DNA from: Hymenopellis radicata
Taxonomy: Eukaryota; Basidiomycota; Agaricomycetes; Agaricales; Physalacriaceae
Assembly: GCA_015501595.1 (NCBI GenBank)
Contig: JADNRX010000029.1
Location: 186,001 to 250,000, forward strand
Direction: 5' to 3'
DNA: 64,000 bases
The position numbers and the translations under genes are program-made. The notes under the pieces are model-generated. The model did not search any database, had not been told where the DNA came from, and saw only the letters and a program-made list of their open reading frames with translations. Each line of letters begins with the position of its first letter. Positions within the stretch are counted from its first letter, which is position 1. Shown here one piece after another: positions 45,548 to 56,077 of the stretch.

Positions 45548-46292
45548 TTAGGTGCGATACATTTTGCTGCTCTCTTCGTCGGTCAATTGATTTGAATAAC
45601 TTTTGACGATGATACAGCCCCCTTCAACAAGTCAGTCAGAAAATAATGGTCAGAGAGGCCTAACCCTACATATTTCCATGATCCACACGAAGACGAATAG
45701 ACCAACCAATACTCCTTTGAGAAGCTCGACGCCTTTCTTACAGGCGGCCACCACATCGTCGTCCTTGGATCCATTGACACAGCTATTGACGCTGTCCGGA
45801 GCGTCGAGGAAGAAACGATAGAGTGCAAAGGAGCCCGAGGCGATGCTGAAGAGCACATGAATAACCAGCATCGCGTGAAACATCTGTATCAGTCTGCGTT
45901 TCTTCCCCAAAGCGCCGATAAGACTGTAAACGAAGTTTCAATCATCTTGAGTTGGTCGTAGCACAGAAGGCTCACCCTAGAATAGAAATGAGAGCGTACA
46001 TTCCATACACGAGTATCTGAATTGCATAGGCCAGTTTATTCTTGATGTCACCGCCTGTAAACGCGTGTCAGTGCAACACAGGCAAATGTGGCGGCTTGAA
46101 GCCTACCTATTCGTTGGTATTGGATTATTCCTGCAACGGCGATGACCCCTCCGCATGCTACGCCCAGTAGCCCAATGATCTGCGAGCAGTATTCGGTGAG
46201 GCGAAGGGGAGAAAGCGCGCTTCGCTTACGAGAACCCCAAGTCGAACGGGAATGCAACAGCAGAATTTGTTGGATCTGACGCGAACAGGCAT
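45548..46292 (-). CDS. Four-helix membrane protein, uncharacterised fungal family
   Basis: The start at 46292 gives MPVRVRSNKFCCCIPVRLGV, a cysteine cluster before the first helix, possibly palmitoylated. Introns split the gene near every helix. Helix 1 is IIGLLGVACGGVIAVAGII; helix 2 is YAIQILVYGMYALISILG; helix 3 is FHAMLVIHVLFSIASGSFAL; helix 4 is GVLVGLFVFVWIMEI. Between helices 3 and 4 is a loop with two cysteines (VNSCVNGSKDDDVVAACKKG). The last exon, WGCIIVKSYSNQLTDEESSK, ends at TAA 45548-45550, restored through a GTAGGG...TTGAAG intron. The pattern (CCC-P-VRLGVL, four helices, a CxNGSxDD...CKKG loop) recurs in mushroom genomes as I remember it, but no function is known. A CTTAAATA box lies about 67 bp upstream. 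Confidence 0.8.
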
Positions 46293-47345
46293 CGTAAAAG
46301 TCGTACGGGGTCGTGAAAGTTGAGGGCCAGCCTAACGTTGGCCGAGCTGAAGCCTGGGTATTTAAGGCAGAGCAGACGCCGTGGTATCCTTGACAGTGTC
46401 GCTACTTGCTACAGGTCCAAAACACAGCCCAGATAATGGTCTCGTAGCATGTCGAATTCCTTCAAGAGTGTGCATGCGCAGAGAGACTAGATTCAGAGGA
46501 CAGCAGCGAGGAGATACGCGCATAGCTGCAAGAAGAGAGTGCATGACATCAAAGAGCAGTCAACAGACATAGAAAGATCTTCGGTTGTCGTGGAAATGAG
46601 GCTGAAGTGCGTTCGATCCGCGGATCCAAAAGGACTGCCTCTTCGCACGGGGTTTGGCGGCGGTAGCCACGTGTCTGACGGAAGCAATGGCTCTGTGGTT
46701 TCGGACGCCCTGTGGCGCCGCTCAGAGTGACCAAAAGTCCAGACGTTCCATTACATTATGGGATTTCCTCGCAGGCTATCTGAACCGCAATCAGAGTTAC
46801 TACTAACGAGCTGATCTCTTCGCCGAGGATGAATCTTCTCGTTCGGCATGCGATGTGGCGCAACGAGGCGTAGCGCCGTCGCTGCGCGCCGCGACTGGTG
46901 GATGTTTCGGGGATAGAGTCTACGAACGTTGAGTTGTTAGGGTACGTGATTAGGGAGCTGCGAGATCTGTCATCGTGTCTACATCTTCGAGGTGTCTCAG
47001 GATCCAGTTCAGGAAAGCCACTGATCAGAGGGACCTCGAGATACATGGATTTGATTAGCTTAATTAACATTCTCAAGATGCTGTCAGGTTATCTGCCTAG
47101 AGCGCCGACCCTTTGGACATCGTCCACTGTAAGAATCAATCAACCATCTGTGTTTTTCGAGTAACGCGATAACAGATACATACAGCAGTACTTGTAAATA
47201 GCTACATAGACAAGAGTGGTATTGGCATGGATGGGAATATGGTACGTAGATTCGACTTGAACTAACAAAGCACGATAAAGAAAAGTACAGCACGAGAAGA
47301 TAACAGATATGAAGAATATGTCGATTCGCTTACAGAATGTGGGGA
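46293..47345. other. Intergenic gap of about 1 kb
   Basis: Lies between the four-helix protein gene and the end of the CipC-like gene, both minus. Several short open frames exist on both strands (for example 46756-47076 minus and 46898-47164 plus) without domain, signal peptide or convincing introns. A CACGTG is near 46669. I see nothing else. Confidence 0.45.
46359..46366 (-). promoter_or_regulatory. TATA-like box of the four-helix protein gene
   Basis: On the minus strand the bases read CTTAAATA, about 67 bp before the ATG at 46292. Assigned by motif and position only. Confidence 0.35.
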
Positions 47346-48544
47346 CTAGTACCTGGAGCGGGAACGAGAACGCCTGCTGTGGTGGTGGTGACGATGCTTT
47401 TTGTGTGACTTCACAACCACGACTTGTGCCGGCGGCGCACTAGACATGACGGTACCACCTGGATATGCCGTGCCCTGCATTGGGGCGCCGTAGGGAACAG
47501 ACATGGACATGCTTCTGGTACGCCCTCCCATGGGAACGACCATTGGTACGCCGGATGCTTGGCCTGGATAAGGCGTTCCATAGCCTCCGGCCGGGTCAGA
47601 TGCAGCATAGCCCCCAGCAGACATTGGGACGGGCATGCCTCCTCCTCCTCCGTACTGAGATCCGACATAGGATTGTCCAGGATACGATCCGGGCTGGCCG
47701 GGGTAGGAGCCCGGCTGTCCCATGTAGGAGCCTGCTTGGCCAGGGTATGGCGTTCCCATCATACCACCGGACGGCATACCAACAGCGGATCCAGCCATAG
47801 ATGGTACGTTAACGCGGTTGTACGAGGAAACGGAGAGAGATCGACGGCGCGAGCGCGAACGGCCTCGATGAGAATTCATGACATTGGTATCGTACATGTA
47901 GGGATCATAGTCAGAGCCATAACCGGAGCGTCCGCGGTATTCGTCATCGTTGTGGTCCCGACTCTACGAATTCGAGGTAAAAAAAATAGCAAGGATAAGC
48001 GGAGAAGATACCCACCCAGTAGAACAGAATGGAAGCCGTCATAGCTGCAGCTTCTGATGCGGTCTGCCGGGTGTACGGATCCATGTTCAGTCTAGGCGTG
48101 TAGCTCAAGAGACGCGTCGCTAGAAGCGCGCGAATTAGAGGTGTAAACTCCAACTGCACGAAAAAGTACCTTCGGCGACAGCCAGACCAATGAGGCCTTC
48201 TCTCTGTCTTTCTGTCTCTCCACTGAGTGGTTCATAGATGGAGCTGTTGTGGATCCAAGTGCGATAGGCTTCGTAAGCAGCAGCATGGCCAATTTCGGGG
48301 GCCAAGAGAGTGTTCAACTCAGCCTAGAAATGACGAGTCAATAAAGCCGCGAGATGCAAACTGTTAAGCTTACCAGGCCACCGTATGCACGACGATGCCA
48401 GTGCCTGGCCTCGTGGATGCCTACACCAAGCCCCGCAGCTGAGGTGTAGTCGCGGAAGTCGCGGACTCTGTTCCAGGCTTGTCCATATAGATCACTTTGG
48501 ATTGGAGGGGGTGGGATATGACGGGGCTGAGCTGGATAATACAT
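47346..48544 (-). CDS. CipC-like (DUF3759-related) protein with Pro/Gly/Tyr repeat tail
   Basis: The start at 48544 gives MYYPAQPRHIPPPPIQSDLY. Exons near 48544-48375, 48325-48175, 48120-48010 and 47965-47346 are joined by short introns. The N-terminal half, GLGVGIHEARHWHRRAYGGL, then EIGHAAAYEAYRTWIHNSSI and RQREGLIGLAVAEA, then RQTASEAAAMTASILFY, resembles the helical CipC/DUF3759 fold (HE...AAAYEA...GLAAAE), a family induced by stress and antibiotics in fungi. The C-terminal half is different: a short RS stretch (RGRSRSRRRSLSVSSYNRV), repeats of PGQ(P/A)GSY, a Gly/Met/Pro-rich region, and a last stretch HKKHRHHHHSRRSRSRSRY. The biochemical role is unknown. The assignment rests on pattern memory of the family, so confidence is moderate. 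Confidence 0.68.
47665..47760 (-). repeat. PGQ(P/A)GSY coding repeats
   Basis: The minus-strand protein reads YPGQAGSYMGQPGSYPGQ then PGSYPGQSYVG: four near-identical 21-bp units coding for PGQxGSY. They resemble low-complexity prion-like or adhesive repeats. Copy number is likely to vary between strains. Confidence 0.8.
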
Positions 48545-48908
48545 GGTGGGAGAAAAGGAAAGGCTTACAGATCGGGAGAGTGTGCATGGGCGCGGTAATA
48601 GTCAAGGCCACCCCCTTTGAGATGAGAGATCAGAAACGTGTAGAGTGTGTGAAAGGGAGCAACGAACAAGAAGGCTGCGGTTGAAAGGTGGGAGCTGGGG
48701 GTGCACCGAATTGGAACTAGAGAATGAATGGTAGATGGTAAGATCGAGGTAATCTGTTTAGGCAAAGACACAAGCCTGGTTTGTACCCCATCCTGGCACA
48801 GAGTGATAGTAAGAGTATGACATGGCTGATGGGATCCTTGCCGTCACGCCCTTTAATGGCGCGTTCAAGCGGATGATGTCACCCTCTGCCACGCGACCCA
48901 CTTCCATC

Positions 48909-51900
48909 ATGGCCGGTACTTGCCCTGTCCTCTGTTCCTCCTCGTCCTCATTTTTTCTAGACTATGCCATCTTTGCCAGCGACGACTTTGACGCCAACGA
49001 ATATGCCAACGCTGTGCTTGCCGGCGAGCAGTACGACGCGGTCCGCGTCCTTTCCTCGGCCAAGCTCGTCGCTCCGGAACCGTCTGCCAAAGAGGAAATA
49101 TCTATCGCCATTTCAAAGCTGACGTTCGGAGTTGACGACGTCTCTAAGCAAATCAAGACTCTGGTAGGTATCTTTGGCTTACTTTCCAGCACCTGACCCG
49201 ATTATAATCAGGTCACCAACCATCATCAAGACCTGTTATCCCAGGCTGCTAGCGCCAACGAACTATCTGGATCTTTGACATCTGTCCGCGCCGGTCTTAC
49301 AGATCTCGACAACTCTCTCGAAAAGTTTGTACCGCGATTCATACCACTTCTCCAATTCTTACGCGCACCCGAGGCTACGCGTCAAAGTCCGTGTTCCGTA
49401 TCAATCCCTACAGGCCAATGTCTCTCGACTCCACAAACTCCATCAGGCATCTGAGGTTCTGCGTCGCACTTCCCGTTTCGTCACGCTTACACGTCGCCTC
49501 CAAGTTCAAATGGGGGACATGGACAAGGGCCAGATAGAAGACGATCGCTCAAACGCCCTCAACGGTCACACACTTGTACCGTTAGACGGATCTGATGGCA
49601 AAAGGTGGGAACAAGATGAAGATGCAAGGGAACGTACTATAGCCAAAGCGGCACTTAGTATAGCTGAACTCGGTTTGTGGACAAGACACCGCACTCCACA
49701 CAACAGCTAATGACCGTCAGGATCTCTCATTGATGATGATATTCTTGATTCCGAATTTTCCGACAACAGCCCACGGATATCTCTCCGCTCCGTGAACGTC
49801 GTAGCCGCCCACGTTCCCTATATCGAACAGGCACGAGAGATTGTGACCACGGAGATGCGAAATATGGTTCTAAGCGGTTTAACCAGTCTGGTAAGTGTAT
49901 TTCCCAATCTTCTAAAGCTACTCACATGCGTGTTTAGAATCAATCCCTCCTCGCCTCCTCGCTGCAAACTGCGTACAACCTCCGAATACTACCTGAACAA
50001 GTCCAAAGTCTCATCATTGACCTTTCGACTGCCATCGAAGATCAAATCCGAATGACCTTTGATCTAACCCAAATATCAAAAGACGCTGCTGCTAAGGGTG
50101 AGTCCAAGTTTCCAGGTAATGCGTTAGTATTGATTTCCATTCAGAATCTCTAAATTCCCCGTCGTCTACCCTTTACAAGTCGCGAGTTAGAACGGAACCG
50201 ACGAACCTGACGGCTCCTCAGTGGACAGCTGCTCTCTGGTCGCACTTGGAGAATATGATTGAGCAAATGTCAAGTTGCTGTATAAAGGTGAGTGTCTCCT
50301 TACCGGTACACATCCTGCAACGTGCCCGGCCTGTCATGAACCGCCTTTGCCTGTTAGCTATAGCGTCTAGACGCATGTTGATCCGTTGACCTAGGTATAC
50401 ACTTTGGAAAAAGTTCTCAAGTTGAAAAAGGATACTGTCACACAATCGGTGTTTCTGGACGAGGCTATGAAGGTATTTGGGACCGGCTTCCCATATTCGA
50501 AATGAATTGCAAGTTGGGTCTAATACTATTCAGGTACTTGAAAACAAACCCAGTGCAACCTTTTGGACTTCATTGGCTCGGGCTTTGGAGAAGCACGCAT
50601 GGGATGCAGCGAAATGTAAGATTTCACTTCCTGTGAGCGTCACCCACGCTGACGACGGCCTAGCGTCCACATTTCTCCAACAGACCTTGACCAACGGCTA
50701 TCCTCGTCTATTACGATTATTTCACGAGTTCTTTGCTAAAATAGCTGTTCACACGGATACCACTTACATTCATTCGTATCAAAGGTAAGCTCTGCTTTGT
50801 ACCCGCCACCACTTCCTGAAGCCCGCTAGTCCCGAGACAGTGTTGATTCTGCGGGCCTTGGTTAATTTTGAATCGCTGTATCTAACACGTTCGTCATCCA
50901 AACTGAACGAATCCGTCGGCCAAGCTTTCTCGGGTGGAAGCAGAACACCGCCGGGTATGAATGAAGGCATAAACATCGCACGCACTGTCGCCAATGAACT
51001 GGACTCAGCCAGATTTGACCCCTTGCTGGTGAGGGCTGTCGCGAAGAATGCAACTTCTACTCTGGACATGATCCTGTCCAGATCGGAAGGCCTGGTAAGA
51101 TTTCAGTTCTCGAGACGACCAGCCTTTCTGACTTGGATCAATGGGATAGGTATCACGAGACCGCTCAGCGCTCACACTGGTCGGGCCAACCGCGACGCCA
51201 CAGCAAATTATCAATGGCTCCCTCGCTACGTTCCTTTATCATGTTTGGTCGCGACTCTCTCAATTGGGTGAAGAACATAATGAAGCTGTATATAGCATAA
51301 TCAAACCAAACGTTGAGGTGACTTTCAATTTCCGTCTCCTCGGCTTTTGTTGACGAAACACGGTAGAACATATGGGCGGCTTATGAACGGATCATAGACG
51401 ATCTGACCACTGCTATTCGACGTGAATTGGGGTCGATCATCGCGAAGATACATCGTTTCGATTTTGGTCGTTCGGCAGACCCCATGGCAGGCATGGGGGG
51501 TGCCAGTCTTTACATGAAGGATCTTGTGGAGCGATTGGCTTTCATCAAGTCTGAAATACTCAGCAAGTTCTCCATTGGAGATGAAAAGAAAGCAAGGTTC
51601 GTTGAATCTTTTATCTTGTGGCTGAATTGAATCATTGATGATTCTGTTAGAGTGATGGATCTCGTCAAGTTCGTCATCAAGACGTTTGTATTGCACGTAT
51701 CAATCGTCAAGCCTCTGGGAGAAACCGGAAAGCTGCAGCTGACCAGTGATATGACTGAGTTGGAATTCGGGCTCAGCGCATTCTTGGTTGAAAGTCCCCA
51801 GGAAAAGAGGGGCGGAAATCTGGAATCTACCGGTGCAGACTACAAAATGCTACGTGCAATGCGGTAAGTCGACAGCTACATATTCGAGCATAGACTGACT

Positions 51901-52227
51901 ATGATACACAGACCACTCTTGTTCCTAGATAGTCCCCAGTTAACCTCTCCTCAACATACAGCAGGTCTTCCGCCATTGATAGTACTTCACCATATCCTCG
52001 TCCGTTCGCCCATACCTCTTGCCCACAGTCTTCATGGGTGGCAAGAATCTGAATATGTCCGATGGGTAGACGAGCATACAGAGGAGGAGTCGTGGACTCT
52101 TATAGATGGTGTCTTGTCTCACTGGGAGAAAATACGCGATAGCGACGGCGCCAGTTCCGATGGCATGGAGTATGTAGACCTTGCACGAAAAGTTTTGGCT
52201 GAGGCAAGTGAAGGGGAGCGGATATAG
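48909..52227 (+). CDS. COG5: Conserved oligomeric Golgi complex subunit 5
   Basis: Tethering complex subunit for retrograde vesicles at the Golgi. The ATG at 48909 gives MA, then a 45-nt intron (48916-48960, GTACTT...TTTCTAG), then DYAIFASDDFDANEYANAVL, matching COG5 N-termini. An earlier in-frame ATG at 48822 would add 29 residues of doubtful value. Following exons carry KQIKTLVTNHHQDLLSQAAS, RLHKLHQASEVLRRTSRFVT, LIDDDILDSEFSDNSPRISL, YIEQAREIVTTEMRNMVLSG, TYIHSYQSPETVLILRALVN and FESLYLTRSSSKLNESVGQA, typical of the COG5 helical rod. The C-terminus, from PQLTSPQHTAGLPPLIVLHH to EASEGERI, ends at 52227. About ten short introns. ILV6 starts only 76 bp further on the same strand. Confidence 0.9.
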
Positions 52228-52303
52228 ATAAGATTACTGATTACGTACTTACATTGTCAACTTTTTGTGCCTCACACAAGTTTTGACTCGAACGTTGACT
52301 TCG

Positions 52304-53473
52304 ATGGCGAGCCTTCTGTCGCTGCGCGCGCGTACAGCGTCGAGAGCGTTGTCGTCGACGCGTCTCTGGTCATCGACTGTCCACCGGTGCAATGGCAACG
52401 ACGGCGCACCTATTAAACCCCCTCAGCCGCCCAGGCCTATCGACGATTCGACCTCTGCGTTGGACTATAAAAGCGTGCAGCGGACTCGCCCGCCACCGCT
52501 GCCGGCGATGGACCTGCCGCGGTCAAGAACGGCGGAGGAGGCGGTCACCAATATTCTATACAATACGCCCCCGCCGAGCTTGCAACCATTCAAAAAGTGA
52601 GTCATATTTGTGTAGTCTCTGCTATGATGTTCACGAATAACATCCAGACATGTCCTAAACTGTCTCGTCCAGAACGAGCCGGGAGTGCTCTCGCGCGTGT
52701 CCGGTATCCTCGCGGGACGGGGCTTTAACATCGACTCGCTGGTCGTCTGCAGCACCGAAATCGCAGACCTCAGTCGTATGTGTATCGTTCTCAAGGGCCA
52801 GGACGGCGTCGTCGAGCAGGCGCGCCGGCAACTGGAGGATCTCGTCCGTGTTTTTCTCCTGTGTGCTGCGTTATCCATCTCATCTTGTCCTAGGTCCCCG
52901 TATGGGCTGTCTTGGATTACACCAACACCAGGACCATCGAGCGCGAACTCCTCCTCGTCAAGGTGTCCATCCTCGGCCCGGAATACCTCGAAGATCAGCT
53001 CACCGGCGGCCCCTCACATCAGCCCCGCCAGCAAAGCTCGGCAGACCACCCGACCAAGCTCGAACGCGAAGCCGCCCTCGCCCACAACTTTGAACGCAGC
53101 GGTATCTCGGAATCGGCAAACGTTCCTCTTACGCCCTCTCAAGCTCTGAGGCTCAAGCATCAGCATCTCCATTCCATTTCCGTGCTCGCCTCACAGTTTG
53201 GCGCGAAAATTGTCGATGTCAGTTCACACAGTGTGATTGTCGAGCTGACGGCAAAGACAAGTCGCGTCGAGGCATTCTTAAGTCTCGTCAAGCCGTTCGG
53301 TGTCCTTGAAGCTGCAAGAACAGGTAAGCTAATATCACGATTTCGGTGTACTTTACTCAGGTGTTGTAGGGCTCATGGCTATGCCTCGTACGCCTCTTGA
53401 CCGATCTGCGGAAGAGGATGCAGAGGATATTGTCAGTGACGTTGTCGACGCCAGTTTACTTCCTCCTGGTTAA
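52304..53473 (+). CDS. ILV6: Acetolactate synthase regulatory (small) subunit, mitochondrial
   Basis: Confers valine feedback control on acetohydroxyacid synthase (Ilv2), the first common step of branched-chain amino acid synthesis. The ATG at 52304 gives an Arg/Ser-rich presequence (MASLLSLRARTASRALSSTR). The ACT domain is HVLNCLVQNEPGVLSRVSGI, LAGRGFNIDSLVVCSTEIAD and SRMCIVLKGQDGVVEQARRQ. Then DYTNTRTIERELLLVKVSIL, a fungal insert (TGGPSHQPRQQSSADHPTKL), and the C-terminal ALS_ss domain (ASQFGAKIVDVSSHSVIVEL; FLSLVKPFGVLEAARTGLMA). The protein ends DVVDASLLPPG at TAA 53471-53473. Introns lie near 52598-52647, 52850-52893 and 53323-53370. The insert is expected in fungal forms. Confidence 0.95.
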
Positions 53474-53602
53474 TTTATGGATGTCTTGTTTATCGCATAA
53501 TGGAAAATGAACCTATGTTCAGCGTTTTCTGGAATCATGCCAATTCTGTCATTATTATTGTACATTCATATCCGTATGTGCTGTGTAATTCTTGGGAATG
53601 AC

Positions 53603-54984
53603 TTATGCGTAACACAGAACCCTGTAGTTGTTGACGCGCTTCTCGGTGCCATCATACGGGATGAGAGCGCCTAGCCGAAATACATCAGTCCTGAAGATTT
53701 ACTTGAACCTAAAATGCTGCATACCATCAAGCTTGCTGCTCGCTTTGCCCGGGTGGACGGCTCCATCGTATGGAGCGGCGGCAATGAACAGTGGAGTGCC
53801 ATCAGCCTCACGACCACCGTCAACAGGCCTGGCACCTAAACCGTTCACGTCGAGTTTGCCGCTGACATCAACCCACCGCAAACCACGCATGTCACCGACA
53901 AGGATCTCGTAGGTGTCCAACTAAAGATCAAGTTAGAGGGATTAATGCCAGAGAACACGGCGACTGACGTGAATCTCTTTGTGGGCATATCCAATGACAG
54001 CGCCCTTCTTGAAGACGTCAGAGGCCTTGCCGATTTCTGGATGATGGTGAGCATTTTGTGAGCCTGACGCGTGGCGTGTTCAACTTACGAACACCGCCCT
54101 GGAATGCGAAGGTGAGTGATGAAACTGCGAATCATAAAGACGCGGGATTTACCTCGTGGAATGCGCGACAAATGTACAACGTCCATTCTTTCTCGCGACC
54201 AACAGAGATAGCTGATTGGGGAATATTCTTGCCCTTGTTGAGGAGCCAAGTAGCAGGCCCGCGGGGACCGTTGCGGTGGAAATCGTTGGTGCGTTGCTCG
54301 GCATCGTGCAACCAATTGGTGAGAGCCCAAGTCTGCGCTTTTTTCTGCAACTAGATCAGCGAGAGATCATTAACGGAAAGAAGGTCAATACCTCTTCCTC
54401 GCTCTTCTCGTGCTCGGAATACGCGTAATATCCGGCTCCAAGAAGGGCAATACCGCCTAGAAGACCTCCACCGATCTGTGAAATCCTTCATTGAATACCA
54501 TGGGACACAGGTACGTGAACGGCCTTGACCTCGAGTTTCTTCTTGCGATCGTCGTCGAGATCGTACCAGTGCGTCTTGCGCTCTTGCTCGGTAGAAGCAG
54601 GCTGCTGAGGAGGAGGCGCGTTATAATCTATCGATTATTGAGCTTTTTGAACGCGAGAGCGGAAAGACATCTTACGTTGCTGCTTCTCGTCAGGACGGCA
54701 CTCATTAGGATTGCCCTGTTGTTGCCATTGCTGAGGAGGGGGCTGCTGCCACTGCTGTTGGCCTTGGTTGTGGTCTTGGTCAGAAAGACGGCCCCAGAGA
54801 GCCGGGGTGACGGTCGGCGCCCAGTCAGACTGGGAGGTGTGGGGCTGGATGATCTTGTAGCGATGGCCTGTTAAGAAAAGTGTGAGTTGGACGCCGTGTG
54901 GCGCAATAGAGAGAGAGAGCCACCTTCGTACTCGACGATGTCGCCGTGGTTGTATGCAGTGCCGGGTTCCCAGTATTGAGTCAT
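53603..54984 (-). CDS. CBM5/12 plus DM9 (DUF3421) protein with one membrane helix
   Basis: The start at 54984 gives MTQYWEPGTAYNHGDIVEYE, joined to HRYKIIQPHTSQSDWAPTVT and PALWGRL: a carbohydrate-binding module of family 5/12, normally chitin-binding. A Gln/Pro-rich linker (QQWQQPPPQQWQQQGNPNEC) and THWYDLDDDRKKKLEV follow. A Gly-rich helix (IGGGLLGGIALLGAGYYAYS) may cross or touch a membrane. The C-terminal part carries DM9 repeats: ISVGREKEWTLYICRAFHE, HHPEIGKASDVFKKGAVIG, DTYEILVGDMRGLRWVDVSG and READGTPLFIAAAPYDGAVH, closing with ALIPYDGTEKRVNNYRVLCY. The last exon is reached by a GTATGC...GGCTAG intron and ends at TAA 53603-53605. DM9 proteins in animals bind sugars in immune recognition. 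The fungal role is unknown. There is no signal peptide, so it probably acts inside the cell. Confidence 0.82.
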
Positions 54985-55160
54985 GATGGTTGTTGGGAGA
55001 GACAAGACGCAGGCAGAGAGAGGTTAATATAGAATTGGAAGCCACCATTGCGTCACACCATCCGAACTGAGGACGGTACTTTGAGACAACGCGTGGATCG
55101 ATATATCGATTGTGAACGTGTCAATCAAAGCCGGGCAGACGTCAATGTCGAACCCGTGGA

Positions 55161-55257
55161 ACATGCGCATACGTATGCAGATATGCGCGCATATGAAGTC
55201 AGGAACTGCATATACGACGGTCAACCGATATGCGCCGTATGCGCCTGCATATGCCAG
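55161..55257. repeat. Left cluster of TATGCGCATA-type palindromes
   Basis: Holds GCATACGTATGC (55167-55178, perfect palindrome), ATATGCGCGCATAT (55181-55194, perfect palindrome), then GATATGCGCCGTATGCGCC and GCATATGCC near 55228-55256. It lies about 180-270 bp upstream of the DM9 gene start. Confidence 0.8.
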
Positions 55258-55811
55258 TAACTGAGGGGAATATGCCCATCAAATTCTCGGCTGATGATTC
55301 CGTGAACACGTTGCCGCTCTGATCGCGCCGTGCGCCCTCGGGGCGGCCTCCCGTCGACAGCGTGAGGTGTGGCGTTGGGGAATTCCATGCGTGGTCACTG
55401 GTCAGCACTGTTGAGACTTGGAAATACCAACCTTGGACAGTGGTCCTTATTTCCAGCACTGGCTCTCTCAAGGCTCTCTGGCAATACACATATAAGTATT
55501 CATCTCATCGTCGGGACACAAGTCGTCGGGACACAAGTTAGTGTATCTTTGTACTTCAAATCATTGTTTTATTCCTACCTAAGCATTATGCAGTCAAGCA
55601 CTTAACCATCTAAGTAAAAACTCTGTAATTCACACAAATAGACGTAGTGCGTCGCGTTCGAAAACGTTACGACGACGAGAGTGTGGGACGCAAGTGGGAC
55701 GCGTCAGTTGCCGTAGCGCATCAATCCCGACCAGGGTCACAGGCAGGGTTCGTCTCGGGAACTCACTTTCAAACTCCGAAGTCGACTTTTCGCCATATGC
55801 ACATATGCCGG

Positions 55812-55862
55812 CGCATATATATGCGCATACGGTATGCGCATACGTATGCGCATATATATGCG
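55812..55862. repeat. 51-bp inverted repeat: 19-bp perfect arms, 13-bp loop
   Basis: Arms are CGCATATATATGCGCATAC (55812-55830) and its exact reverse complement (55844-55862). The 13-bp spacer, GGTATGCGCATAC, is itself nearly palindromic. Each arm contains the 14-bp palindrome CGCATATATATGCG. The alternating purine-pyrimidine steps could favour cruciform or Z-DNA. The words match those of the left cluster 560 bp away. Confidence 0.9.
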
Positions 55863-56077
55863 ACTGTGCTACGGGTCAGATGTCCTCGGGCAGACACTAG
55901 GCTCCAAAGAAACGACAGTTATTGCCAAATCCAGGTACAAATCCTACGTATTCTCTAAATACAGTCCAACTACTAAATATTAATATTACCAAGATACTTC
56001 TATGCGACAAAATGAGTGTTTGAAGATCCGTCAAGTGAGCATGTTAGTAAAGAGGATCCGATAAATAGCCAAGATGT

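Larger units (their letters stand above)
54985..56077. other. Largest intergenic gap, with palindrome clusters
   Basis: About 1.1 kb upstream of the DM9 gene and downstream of the E3 ligase gene (both minus). It contains two clusters of ATGCGCAT-type palindromes (55161-55257 and 55795-55862), a direct repeat of GTCGGGACACAAG (near 55510-55540) and GGGACGC-type words (near 55685-55700). No coding frame is convincing. It could be a remnant of a non-autonomous DNA transposon or a complex promoter. Confidence 0.5.

Noticed and set aside
46756..47164. A gene in the 1-kb gap on either strand
   Set aside because: Open frames of about 90-106 codons on both strands over the same bases, without domain, signal peptide or intron structure. 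This is what random frames give.
47424..48044. A 206-residue open frame antisense to the CipC-like gene
   Set aside because: It is Arg/His/Gly-rich, as expected for the reverse strand of a Pro/Gly/Tyr repeat region. It has no domain, and the opposite strand has clear splice structure.
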